Below, one piece after another: positions 56,201 to 64,000 of a stretch of DNA of 64,000 nt. Positions within the stretch are counted from its first letter, which is position 1. Each line of letters begins with the position of its first letter. A program made the translations under genes and the position numbers. The notes under the pieces are model-generated. The model had not been told where the DNA came from, searched no databases, and worked only from the letters and a program-made list of their open reading frames with translations. The DNA is taken from the NCBI GenBank assembly GCA_020722545.1, contig DYKQ01000002.1, positions 1 through 64,000 on the forward strand. The letters are read 5' to 3'. Source of the stretch: Thiomonas intermedia. GTDB taxonomy: Bacteria > Pseudomonadota > Gammaproteobacteria > Burkholderiales > Burkholderiaceae_C.

Positions 56201-56368
56201 GCCATGCAACAGCCGCTGGCCGTGGCCATCATCGCGGGGCTGGCGGTACAGATGCCGCTGGTGCTGCTGGTCATGCCCGTGCTGTTCAAGCTGATGCGAG
56301 GCAAGCTGGATGACGCCGAGGCCGACGACAATCTTCCGCTGTCTGCAGTCTCCCCCCCTACCGAGTGA
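53246..56368 (+). CDS. RND efflux pump
   Basis: The 1040-aa pump has twelve helices and the relay site GLVIDDAIVMSEHIVRR in helix 4. It differs from the pump at 33680-36784 and resembles CzcA/HME-like or MdtB-like members only loosely; a metal substrate is possible but not shown. Its operon has the PAP2 phosphatase upstream and a two-component system downstream. Confidence 0.88.
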   Translation: MSGASVWLQRHRRSILFLLALLAVGGVFAAFKLPVGLFPNVDFPRVVVSADAGDRPASQMMLQVTQPLEQAVRRVPGVVDVRSTTSRGTADISVSFNWGTPMALAAVQVNEAVTQMLPQLPPGTQVSSKRMDPTVDPVIAYSLTSKTLTPTQLYDLAEFQLRPLLSSIGGVARVQIQGGAQEEYHVTLDPLKLQALGLALQDVSNAVSAANGVQAVGHLQDRYKLLLALADSRLHDAAQIGDIVLRAGPDGVIRLKDVARISRSTVPQWVRITANGQDAVLLNIYQQPGGNTVQIARHVRELLAKTPLPPGAHLASWYDQSTLVVDSAASVRDAILIGVALAGLVLLLFLRSLKITLIAMITVPAVLAATVVLLYALGMSFNIMTLGGMAAAVGLVIDDAIVMSEHIVRRLSEARHRGEAQARHSGILHAAMEYLRPLAGSSASTVVIFLPLAFLSGVTGAFFKALSLTMAAALVISFFVAWLAVPLLADKLLSPKDIAREAQRENGRWLSAVQRGYARVLGASLRRPWLAALGLAPLLLAGWLAYGQVGSGFMPHMDEGGFILDYRTPPGTSLTETDRILAQVEQILRTTPEVQTWSRRTGAQLGGGVTEANEGDFFVRLKPPPRKSIDVVMEEVRQRIETQVPGVKIEMAQLMEDLIGDLTAVPQPVEIKIFDDNPKQLAQLAHRTAAAIGKIAGIVDVRSGIKPAGDALDIHIDPTRAALEGVDPQQVQQQLQTLIGGSVVTQIQQGPKMVGVRLWTPLALRQTTDDIARLPLRAPDGHVFTLGRIARIKVLTGQPEINRENFKTMAAVTARISGRDLGSTIADVKKIIDAPGYFPPGVYAQLGGLYKQQQIAFQGLISVLGAAVLLVFLLLLFLYERFKVAISILAMPLLALPAVFIGLWAAGIELNISAMMGMTMIVGIVTEVAIFYFSEVQSLLHEHPEQGLDAALVSAGQNRMRPIAMTTLAAMLTLAPLALALGQGSAMQQPLAVAIIAGLAVQMPLVLLVMPVLFKLMRGKLDDAEADDNLPLSAVSPPTE

Positions 56369-56371
56369 ACC

Positions 56372-57049
56372 ATGCGCATTCTCCTGGTTGAAGACGATCA
56401 CATGCTGGGCGCCGCCACGCGCGAAGCGCTGCGCGACGCCACCCACGCGGTGGACTGGGTGCTCGACGGCGCGTCGGCGCTGAGCGCGGCGCAAGGCGGC
56501 GAATACGAGCTGATGCTGCTCGATCTTGGCCTGCCCAAGCGCGATGGCCTTTCGGTGCTGCAGGCGCTGCGGCAGTCAGGCAGCAACCTGCCCATCCTCA
56601 TCCTCACTGCGCGCGACGCGCTCGAAGACCGGGTGCGCGGCCTCGACCTGGGCGCAGACGACTATCTGGTCAAACCCTTCGAGAGCGCCGAGCTGCTGGC
56701 GCGCATCCGCGCGGTGGCGCGGCGCCAGGGCGGACAGGCGCAGCCAGTGCTGTCCAACGGTGTGCTCGAACTTGACCCCGTTTCCCGCGAGGTGCGGTTT
56801 CAGGGGCAGACGCAGCGTCTGACCGCGCGCGAATACGCCCTGCTCCACGCGCTATTGCTGCGCCCCGGCGCCATTCTGTCGCGCAGCGAACTTGAAGACC
56901 GCATCTACGGCTGGAACGAAGAAGTGGAAAGCAACGCGGTGGAGTTTCTCATTCACAGCCTGCGCAAAAAACTCGCACCCGAAGTCATCAAGAACGTGCG
57001 CGGCGTGGGCTGGCTGGCGCCGCGCGGCGATACGGACAAGACGCCATGA
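56372..57049 (+). CDS. OmpR/PhoB-type response regulator
   Basis: The 225-aa protein has a receiver domain with Asp51 (MLLDLGLP) and Lys in YLVKPF, and a winged-helix DNA-binding domain (about 135-220; RSELEDRIYGWNEEVESNAV), the QseB/PmrA/TctD type. It starts 3 bases after the pump stop and overlaps the kinase gene by ATGA. It probably controls this operon. Confidence 0.92.
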   Translation: MRILLVEDDHMLGAATREALRDATHAVDWVLDGASALSAAQGGEYELMLLDLGLPKRDGLSVLQALRQSGSNLPILILTARDALEDRVRGLDLGADDYLVKPFESAELLARIRAVARRQGGQAQPVLSNGVLELDPVSREVRFQGQTQRLTAREYALLHALLLRPGAILSRSELEDRIYGWNEEVESNAVEFLIHSLRKKLAPEVIKNVRGVGWLAPRGDTDKTP

Positions 57050-58386
57050 ATCCCCTGGCCGCACTGCGCCATTGGGGCGCGCAATCGCTGCTGCGTCGGC
57101 TATGGCTGTGGATGACAGTGAGTGTGGTTGTCGTCGGTCTGGGCACGGCGGCGCTGTCCTACTTTTTCGGCTATCAGGAAGCCAACGAACTACAGGACGC
57201 GCAACTGCGCCAAATCGCTAGCCTGGTGCACCGCTGGGGCCATCTTCCCGACAGCGCACTCAACCCCGCCGGGGCCGATGTCGACAAAGACGCCCGCATC
57301 GTGGTGCAGCGGCTGGGAGCGCCCGTGGGCGCGCACGGGCTGCAGCTTGCGGCCGATCTGAGCGACGGCATGCATGTGGTGCAAAGCGGCGACCATGCCT
57401 GGCGCGTGTTCGTGCAGCAGGGCGACAAAGGCCGCATCGCCGTGGCGCAGCGCACCGATGTGCGCACCGACGCCGCCATTGACAGCGCGCAGCGCACCCT
57501 ATTTCCGCTGCTCGCGCTCATTCCGCTGCTGGCCCTGCTGTCAGCTTGGGTGGTGCGGCGGGCGCTGCGACCGCTGCGGCAAATGGCGCAGGGCGTGGAC
57601 GCGCGCAGCGAAGCCGATCTGCAGCCCCTGCCGCAAACCGATGTGCCGCAGGAAATCCTGCCCTTCGTGCACTCCATCAACCGCCTGCTGCAACGTTTGA
57701 ATGCCTCGATGGAACAGCAGCGCCGCTTCGTCGCCGACGCCGCGCACGAACTGCGCACGCCCATCGCCGTGCTCAGCATGCAGGTGGACAATCTCAAGCC
57801 GCTGCAGCTCGAACCGCAGGCGCGGCAGCGCATCGGCGCGCTGCAAGACGGCCTGCGCCGCGCCCGCACGGTGGTGGAACAGTTGCTCAGCCTCGCCCGA
57901 TCGCAGGGCGAGCAGACGACGCAGCGGCAGACGCTCGACCCGGCCAGCGTGATGCGCGAAGTGATCACCGATCTGCTGCCGCTGGCCGAGAGCCGCGGCA
58001 TCGACCTGGGCATCGACCGCGCCGAGAAATTAGAGATCGACACCGACCCCGCCCAGCTCTACACCCTGCTGCGCAACGCGGTGGACAACGCCCTGCGCTA
58101 CACCCCGGAAGGCGGACGGGTCGATCTGCGGGTGCGGGCCGAGGGCGAACGCGCGGTCATCGAAGTGCAGGACAGCGGCCCCGGCATTGCGCCCGAGCAG
58201 TTGCAGCGGGTGTTCGACCCCTTTGTGCGCCTGCCAGGCGCGCAAAGCGAAGGCAGCGGGCTGGGCCTGTCCATCATCCGCCAGATCGCGCTGCGCCTCG
58301 GCGGCGAGGTGACGCTGCGCAACGCCGCAGAAGGCGGGCTGATCCTGCGCTACAGCCAACGTCTCACTTCGGCCAGATCCGGCTGA
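57046..58386 (+). CDS. Sensor histidine kinase
   Basis: The 446-aa protein has two helices (about 17-40 and 150-173) flanking a short periplasmic sensor of about 110 residues, a HAMP-like linker, the phosphorylation site His234 in AAHELRTPI, the N box RNAVDNALRYTPEGG and the G box DSGPGI. It is the QseC/TctE type. It forms a pair with the preceding regulator. The last 23 bases overlap the convergent Uma2 gene. Confidence 0.92.
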   Translation: MNPLAALRHWGAQSLLRRLWLWMTVSVVVVGLGTAALSYFFGYQEANELQDAQLRQIASLVHRWGHLPDSALNPAGADVDKDARIVVQRLGAPVGAHGLQLAADLSDGMHVVQSGDHAWRVFVQQGDKGRIAVAQRTDVRTDAAIDSAQRTLFPLLALIPLLALLSAWVVRRALRPLRQMAQGVDARSEADLQPLPQTDVPQEILPFVHSINRLLQRLNASMEQQRRFVADAAHELRTPIAVLSMQVDNLKPLQLEPQARQRIGALQDGLRRARTVVEQLLSLARSQGEQTTQRQTLDPASVMREVITDLLPLAESRGIDLGIDRAEKLEIDTDPAQLYTLLRNAVDNALRYTPEGGRVDLRVRAEGERAVIEVQDSGPGIAPEQLQRVFDPFVRLPGAQSEGSGLGLSIIRQIALRLGGEVTLRNAAEGGLILRYSQRLTSARSG

Positions 58387-58906
58387 AGTCGAAGGCGATG
58401 CGGCATTTTCCGAGGTCGAATTCCAGGGTTTCGTCCGCCGCATCGGCCAGCTTGATGTAGCGCCCCTGCTGCAGGTGAAAGACCTTGCAGACATGATCGT
58501 CCACGTTCACCAGGACGTAGTACCGCACGCCTTCGGTCTCGTAGATGGTGAACTTGGCATGCTGGTCTTTGCTCGCGGTGGACTTGGAGAGAATTTCAAA
58601 CACCAGTTCCGGCGCGCGGGTGATGTAGGCGCCCTCGACCGGATGGCAGACCACCAGATTGTCGGGCTGCACCACGGTATCGTCGCTGATGCGCCAGTCC
58701 ACGGGAAGCAGCGCGCGGCAATCGGCGCAATGTTCCAACGCGGCTTCCAGTTGCCAGGCAATCTTGTTGCTCACCGCCTGATGCGCAATCGACGGCGCGG
58801 GCGACATGGCGTAGGCCGTGCCGCCGATCAGCTCCCAGCGCCCTTCCCACAGTTTGTAGTCATCGTAGGTGTAATGCGGCGGGTCGAAGCCGTAGGCTCG
58901 GGACAT
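58364..58906 (-). CDS. Uma2 family protein (DUF820, putative restriction-endonuclease fold)
   Basis: The 180-aa protein has the Uma2 signature: WELIGGTAYAMSPAPS, VQPDNLVV and ELVFEILSKSTASKD..KF..YE, with PD-(D/E)xK catalytic residues Asp(PDN), Glu and Lys. The family is common in cyanobacteria and occasional in others; function unknown. AGGAG precedes the ATG. Confidence 0.85.
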   Translation of the reverse strand: MSRAYGFDPPHYTYDDYKLWEGRWELIGGTAYAMSPAPSIAHQAVSNKIAWQLEAALEHCADCRALLPVDWRISDDTVVQPDNLVVCHPVEGAYITRAPELVFEILSKSTASKDQHAKFTIYETEGVRYYVLVNVDDHVCKVFHLQQGRYIKLADAADETLEFDLGKCRIAFDFSRIWPK

Positions 58907-58955
58907 GGTTCGCTCCTGGGGTGAATGCGATCTTAACCCCGCTTCGAAGCCGCTT

Positions 58956-59750
58956 TCACACCGGCTGCAGCCGGTAAATCTTGGCCGACGCGCCGTCTGA
59001 AATCAGATAGATCGCGCCATCCGGCCCCTGGCGCGCGTCGCGGATGCGCTCGCCCAGATCGGTGAGCAGCGCCTCGCGCGACACCACCTTGTCGCCGTCG
59101 AGTTGCAGCCGCCACAGCGCCTGCCCGGCCAGCGCGCCGACGAACAGATTGCCGCGCCATTGCGGAAACACGCTGCCGGTATAGAACGCCATGCCGCAGG
59201 GCGCGATGGACGTCGGCGCCCAATAGGTCAGCGGCTGTTCCATGCCGGGCGCGCTGGCGGCCCCGCCCACGGGCGGGCAGTTGCCCACCGCGGCGCCGTT
59301 GCGCCCGGCCTCGGCTCCCGTACCCGCTTCGGCATAGCTCAGATACACGCGACGATTCGCCGCAAAGGCGTGATCGAGCGCCACGTCGAGCAGGCCGCCC
59401 TGCCCGCGCGCATCCACCGCGGGCACGCCGACAATCGGCGCTGCCGCCTTGCCGTCCAGACCGACGATGCGCAGCGCCCCGGTGCGCTCGGTCACCAGCA
59501 TGCGGCCATCGGGCAGGAACGTCAGCGCCCAAGGCCGCGACAGACCACTGGCCACAATCACCGCCGCCGCTTTGACCGCAGGCTGTGTATCGACCGGCAA
59601 CGGACTGGACGCCGCCGAGGCCGGCGTTTCGCCCCACACCAGCACCGTCCCGCCGCCGCAGGCGCCCAGCACGGTGCTGCCCAGACCTGCGCCCAGCCAG
59701 CGCAGGGCGTGGCGCCGCGTGGGCAAAGTCGGATGCGATGGCGTTTGCAT
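58956..59750 (-). CDS. PQQ-dependent sugar dehydrogenase-like protein with internal deletion
   Basis: The 264-aa protein starts with a twin-arginine signal (TRRHALRWLGAG) and lipobox-like LGAC. The first part (SRPWALTFLPDGRMLVTERT and LLDVALDHAFAANRRVYLSYA) and the last part (APGMEQPLTYWAPTSIAPCGM to the end) match the Asd/YliI-like beta-propeller family (usually about 370 aa). The middle, about 110-130 residues that include the SG-x-H-x-G active-site region, is missing between residues 147 and 168. The reading frame is intact. It is probably catalytically dead, but the remaining frame may be expressed. AGGAGG is 6 bases before the ATG. Confidence 0.75.
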   Translation of the reverse strand: MQTPSHPTLPTRRHALRWLGAGLGSTVLGACGGGTVLVWGETPASAASSPLPVDTQPAVKAAAVIVASGLSRPWALTFLPDGRMLVTERTGALRIVGLDGKAAAPIVGVPAVDARGQGGLLDVALDHAFAANRRVYLSYAEAGTGAEAGRNGAAVGNCPPVGGAASAPGMEQPLTYWAPTSIAPCGMAFYTGSVFPQWRGNLFVGALAGQALWRLQLDGDKVVSREALLTDLGERIRDARQGPDGAIYLISDGASAKIYRLQPV

Positions 59751-59796
59751 GGTCAGCCTCCTGGGATCGCGATGGGGGTGCGGAACAAAAACAGAT

Positions 59797-61890
<2,094 letters not shown>

Positions 61891-62036
61891 GGGCGGAAGG
61901 TGGGAATCGGAAACGCCGTCTGCACGGCGTCACAGCGCGCCATCAAAGGGCGACGCGGGGCGTAAAATTGCGGTTTTTCTGCGGCGCTTATTGTCCCGCA
62001 AGCCCGCTTTTCTCGTCACATCACCTCCCTTCTCCC

Positions 62037-63242
62037 ATGACCCAGTCGCTTTTTTCCCGCGTGGAAATGGCCCCGCGCGATCCCATCCTCGGCCTGAACG
62101 AACAATTTGCCGCTGACCCCAACCCCAACAAGGTCAACCTGGGCATCGGCGTCTATACCGACGCCGACGGCAAGCTGCCGCTGCTGGCCTGCGTGAAAGC
62201 GGGAGAAGCGCAACTCATGCAGGCGCCCAAGCCGCGCGGCTATCTGCCCATCGACGGCATCGCCGCCTACGACAAAGCGGTGCAGGGGCTGGTGTTCGGC
62301 GCCGACCACGAGGCCGTGACCTCCGGCCGCATCGCCACGGTGCAGGGCCTGGGCGGCACCGGCGGGCTGAAAGTGGGCGCCGACTTCCTCAAGCGCCTCA
62401 ACCCCAACGCGCAAGTGCTGATCTCCGACCCCAGTTGGGAAAACCACCGCGCGATCTTTGAAGCTGCGGGCTTCAACGTGGGCGCCTATCCCTATTACGA
62501 CGCCGCCAAACAGGGCGTGAACTTCGACGCCATGCTCGCCGCGCTGAACGCCGCTGCCGCGGGAACCATCGTCGTGCTGCACGCCTGCTGCCACAACCCC
62601 ACCGGCTACGACATCAGCCCGGCGCAGTGGGAACAGGTGATTGCCGCCCTCAAGGCGCGCAACCTCGTACCCTTCCTCGACATGGCCTACCAGGGCTTCG
62701 GCGAAGGCATTGCCGAAGACGGCGCAGTCATCCAGCAATTCCTCGCCGCCGGGCTCGACTTTTTCGTCGCCACCTCCTTCTCCAAGAGCTTCTCGCTCTA
62801 CGGCGAGCGCGTGGGCGCCCTGAGCGTGGTGTGCGCCAGCAAAGAAGAAGCCGGGCGCGTGCTGTCGCAGATCAAGCGCGTCATCCGCAGCAACTACTCC
62901 AACCCGCCCACCCACGGTGCGCAGATCGTCGCCACCGTGCTGGGCTCGCCCGAACTGCGCGCCCAGTGGGAGCAAGAACTTGCCGGCATGCGCGAGCGCA
63001 TCCGCGCCATGCGCAGCACCCTGGTGGAAAAACTCGCCGCCGCCGGCGTGAAGGGCGATCTGTCCTACATCACGCGCCAGAAAGGCATGTTCAGCTATTC
63101 CGGCCTTTCCGCCGCCCAAATGGAGCGCCTTCGCACCGAATTCGGCGTGTACGGCGTCTCCACCGGCCGCATCTGCGTGGCCGCGATCAACCTGCACAAC
63201 GTGGATTACGTCGCCAAGTCCATCGCGGCGGTGATGCAGTAA
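62037..63242 (+). CDS. Aromatic amino acid / aspartate aminotransferase
   Basis: The 401-aa class I PLP aminotransferase has the Schiff-base lysine in SFSKSFSLYGERVG and the nearby HNPTG and DMAYQGFGEG motifs of the AspC/TyrB group. It transfers amino groups between aspartate, tyrosine or phenylalanine and 2-oxoglutarate. The ATG at 62037 was preferred to upstream in-frame starts that lie in the uvrB promoter. It is followed directly by a cassette relic. Confidence 0.92.
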   Translation: MTQSLFSRVEMAPRDPILGLNEQFAADPNPNKVNLGIGVYTDADGKLPLLACVKAGEAQLMQAPKPRGYLPIDGIAAYDKAVQGLVFGADHEAVTSGRIATVQGLGGTGGLKVGADFLKRLNPNAQVLISDPSWENHRAIFEAAGFNVGAYPYYDAAKQGVNFDAMLAALNAAAAGTIVVLHACCHNPTGYDISPAQWEQVIAALKARNLVPFLDMAYQGFGEGIAEDGAVIQQFLAAGLDFFVATSFSKSFSLYGERVGALSVVCASKEEAGRVLSQIKRVIRSNYSNPPTHGAQIVATVLGSPELRAQWEQELAGMRERIRAMRSTLVEKLAAAGVKGDLSYITRQKGMFSYSGLSAAQMERLRTEFGVYGVSTGRICVAAINLHNVDYVAKSIAAVMQ

Positions 63243-63410
63243 GAAAAACGAAGTGGCGCGCCACCTACACGAATCGGTGTTCCGCTTTGGGTTGTGTTTG
63301 GGGCAGGCGCTGCGTTTCTCGGTGTTCTATACGAGAAGATCACAGGAGAACACCTGGCTGAAAAAACGACATACCGGGTCATCGACGCAGAGCGTGAGGA
63401 AGGTAAGTGA
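63243..63410 (+). pseudogene. Start-less fragment of an integron-cassette ORF
   Basis: This frame continues directly from the aminotransferase stop, so no ATG exists. It reads KRSGAPPTRIGVPLWVVFGA and then a charged EKITGEHLAEKTTYRVIDAE before TGA at 63408. The hydrophobic segment PLWVVFGAGAAFLGVLYEK looks like a membrane helix. It ends 4 bases before an attC site, where cassette genes normally end. I take it as the 3' end of a truncated cassette gene. The other frame, ending at the TAA in attC, is less protein-like. Confidence 0.5.
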
Positions 63411-63414
63411 TGCC

Positions 63415-63477
63415 GAATAACTATTCGTCCAAGCGGACGCGCGAAAAGCCGCGCGCCGCCCAATTCCGGCGTTAGCA
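63415..63477. repeat. attC recombination site (integron cassette)
   Basis: The 63 bases begin TAACTATTCGTCCAAGC and end CCGGCGTTAGC, with inner arms GCGGACGCGCG and CGCGCGCCGC around an AAAAGC loop. This is the imperfect palindrome of a short attC: outer TAAC/GTTA, L-box AAGC, inner stem and GCGTTA terminus. No integrase gene (intI) or attI is in the window. Its R core box is GTTAGCA, short of the strict GTTRRRY consensus by one base, so activity may be reduced. Confidence 0.7.
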
Positions 63478-63479
63478 GG

Positions 63480-63542
63480 CTGCTGAAACTTTCAGCAGGT
63501 GGTCAGGTCTGGCCTCGTAGCACTTGTTTCTGCACTTGTTTC
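63480..63542. repeat. Palindrome and 12-bp tandem repeat in the gap before phaZ
   Basis: CTGCTGAAA-C-TTTCAGCAG (63480-63498) is a perfect 9-bp palindrome 3 bases after attC. CACTTGTTTC occurs twice 12 bases apart (63521 and 63533). I see no gene in 63478-63666. TAAAAT at 63626 could be a -10 element for phaZ, but no good -35 accompanies it. Confidence 0.5.
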
Positions 63543-63666
63543 GGGTTGCAGCGCACGCTGTTAGCTCGTTTGCGCCAAGAAGACGCGGTAGCAAAACCCC
63601 TGCTGCGCTGGCAGCCCTGCGCGAGTAAAATTTGTGCATCGCAACAAGAAAAGGTCGGAGTCCATC

Positions 63667-64000
63667 ATGGTGTATGACCTGTATGAAACCCAGCGCTCGC
63701 TGATGCGGCCGCTGGCTGATTTTGCCGAGGCTGCCGCCAAGTTTTACGCCCATCCGGTATGGCCTGCGGTGCCGCACAACGTCACCCAGCGTATCTCGGC
63801 CAGCTACGACCTGATGCACCGGCTGCTCAAGGACTACGAAAAACCCGAGTTCGGCATCAGCAGCGTGCAGATCGAGGGCAAGACTGTCGCAGTGCAGCAA
63901 CAGGTCGCGCTCGAAAAACCCTTCTGCCGTCTGCTGCGGTTCAAGCGGTTTTCCGACGATGTCAGCCTGCTGGGCAAGCTCAAGGATGACCCGACCGTGC
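63667..64000 (+). CDS. phaZ: Intracellular PHB depolymerase PhaZ (5' part; runs off the window)
   Basis: The first 111 codons read MVYDLYETQRSLMRPLADFA and further EKPFCRLLRFKRFSDD, which match the N-terminal region of the intracellular PhaZ1-type depolymerase of Cupriavidus and rhizobia (LY-x-L-x-E-x-QR and VLEKPFC-LVRFKR). It degrades native PHB granules to 3-hydroxybutyrate oligomers. The catalytic region lies beyond the end. GGAG lies about 8 bases before the ATG. Confidence 0.85.
   Translation, partial: MVYDLYETQRSLMRPLADFAEAAAKFYAHPVWPAVPHNVTQRISASYDLMHRLLKDYEKPEFGISSVQIEGKTVAVQQQVALEKPFCRLLRFKRFSDDVSLLGKLKDDPTV

Noticed and set aside
54185-56494. 769-codon open frame antisense to the second RND pump
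   Set aside because: His/Gln/Gly/Arg-rich low-information translation typical of the complementary strand of a membrane protein gene.
63255-63420. Alternative cassette frame starting GTG and ending at the TAA inside attC
   Set aside because: Composition is Arg/Ser-rich and not protein-like compared with the frame ending at 63410.

Overview
The window is high-GC, densely packed chromosomal DNA from a proteobacterium, most likely a beta-proteobacterium of the order Burkholderiales. Pointers are the hemC-hemD-hemX-hemY order beside ppc, two kinds of intracellular polyhydroxybutyrate (PHB) depolymerase, a phasin, and FNR/ANR-type promoters. A metal- and arsenic-rich gene complement fits a Thiomonas-like organism, but that genus is an inference. 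I see no tRNA, rRNA or CRISPR array.

Region 1 (1-20.1 kb) looks like a low-oxygen, energy-storage and envelope island. One leftward operon carries a flavin disulfide reductase, a P3A proton ATPase and a PHB-depolymerase-like hydrolase. A second carries a phasin, an AhpD-like protein, a class I polyphosphate kinase 2, an MFS carrier and a second P3A ATPase. Between them lie a ybhGFSR-type ABC exporter operon, a divergent tolC-like gene, an FNR-family regulator with an incomplete cysteine set, a universal stress protein and a translational-machinery-type protein. FNR-type palindromes (10/10, 9/10 and a weak 8/10 match) sit about 40 bp upstream of plausible start sites of all three transcription units. 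A 255-bp MITE-like element with 19-bp terminal inverted repeats supplies the stop codon of the second ATPase.

Region 2 (20.2-30.4 kb) is an extended rightward arsenic island: arsR, arsI (C-As lyase), arsC, arsB, an ECF sigma factor, arsP, a small thioredoxin, a GlcG/HbpS-like secreted protein, arsH, a carboxymuconolactone-decarboxylase-like protein, an unrecognised 311-aa protein, an AqpS-like channel, a VOC protein, a small unknown and a CDF metal exporter. It covers inorganic arsenate/arsenite (arsC, arsB, aquaporin) and organoarsenicals (arsI, arsP, arsH). ArsR, ArsI and the sigma factor all end in tails with adjacent cysteine pairs.

Region 3 (30.4-40.3 kb) holds a P-type ATPase relic, osmC, a TolC-MFP-RND efflux operon, a frameshifted lysE/argO-type exporter, a PAS-PAS-GGDEF diguanylate cyclase, an EamA transporter with a 25-histidine tail and a 57-aa membrane protein. 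Region 4 (40.3-49.6 kb) is housekeeping: cysM, hemY, hemX, hemD (with a 114-bp palindromic element inserted in frame), hemC, ppc and a patatin-like phospholipase.

Region 5 (49.6-58.4 kb) has a PepSY protein whose ribosome binding site lies in an inverted repeat, then PAP2 phosphatase, TolC lipoprotein, MFP, RND pump, response regulator and histidine kinase in one overlapping operon. Region 6 (58.4-64 kb) has a Uma2 protein, a PQQ-type sugar dehydrogenase that has lost its middle, uvrB, an aromatic/aspartate aminotransferase, and then an integron relic: a start-less cassette ORF fragment followed by a recognisable attC site. The 5' part of a PhaZ depolymerase gene closes the window.
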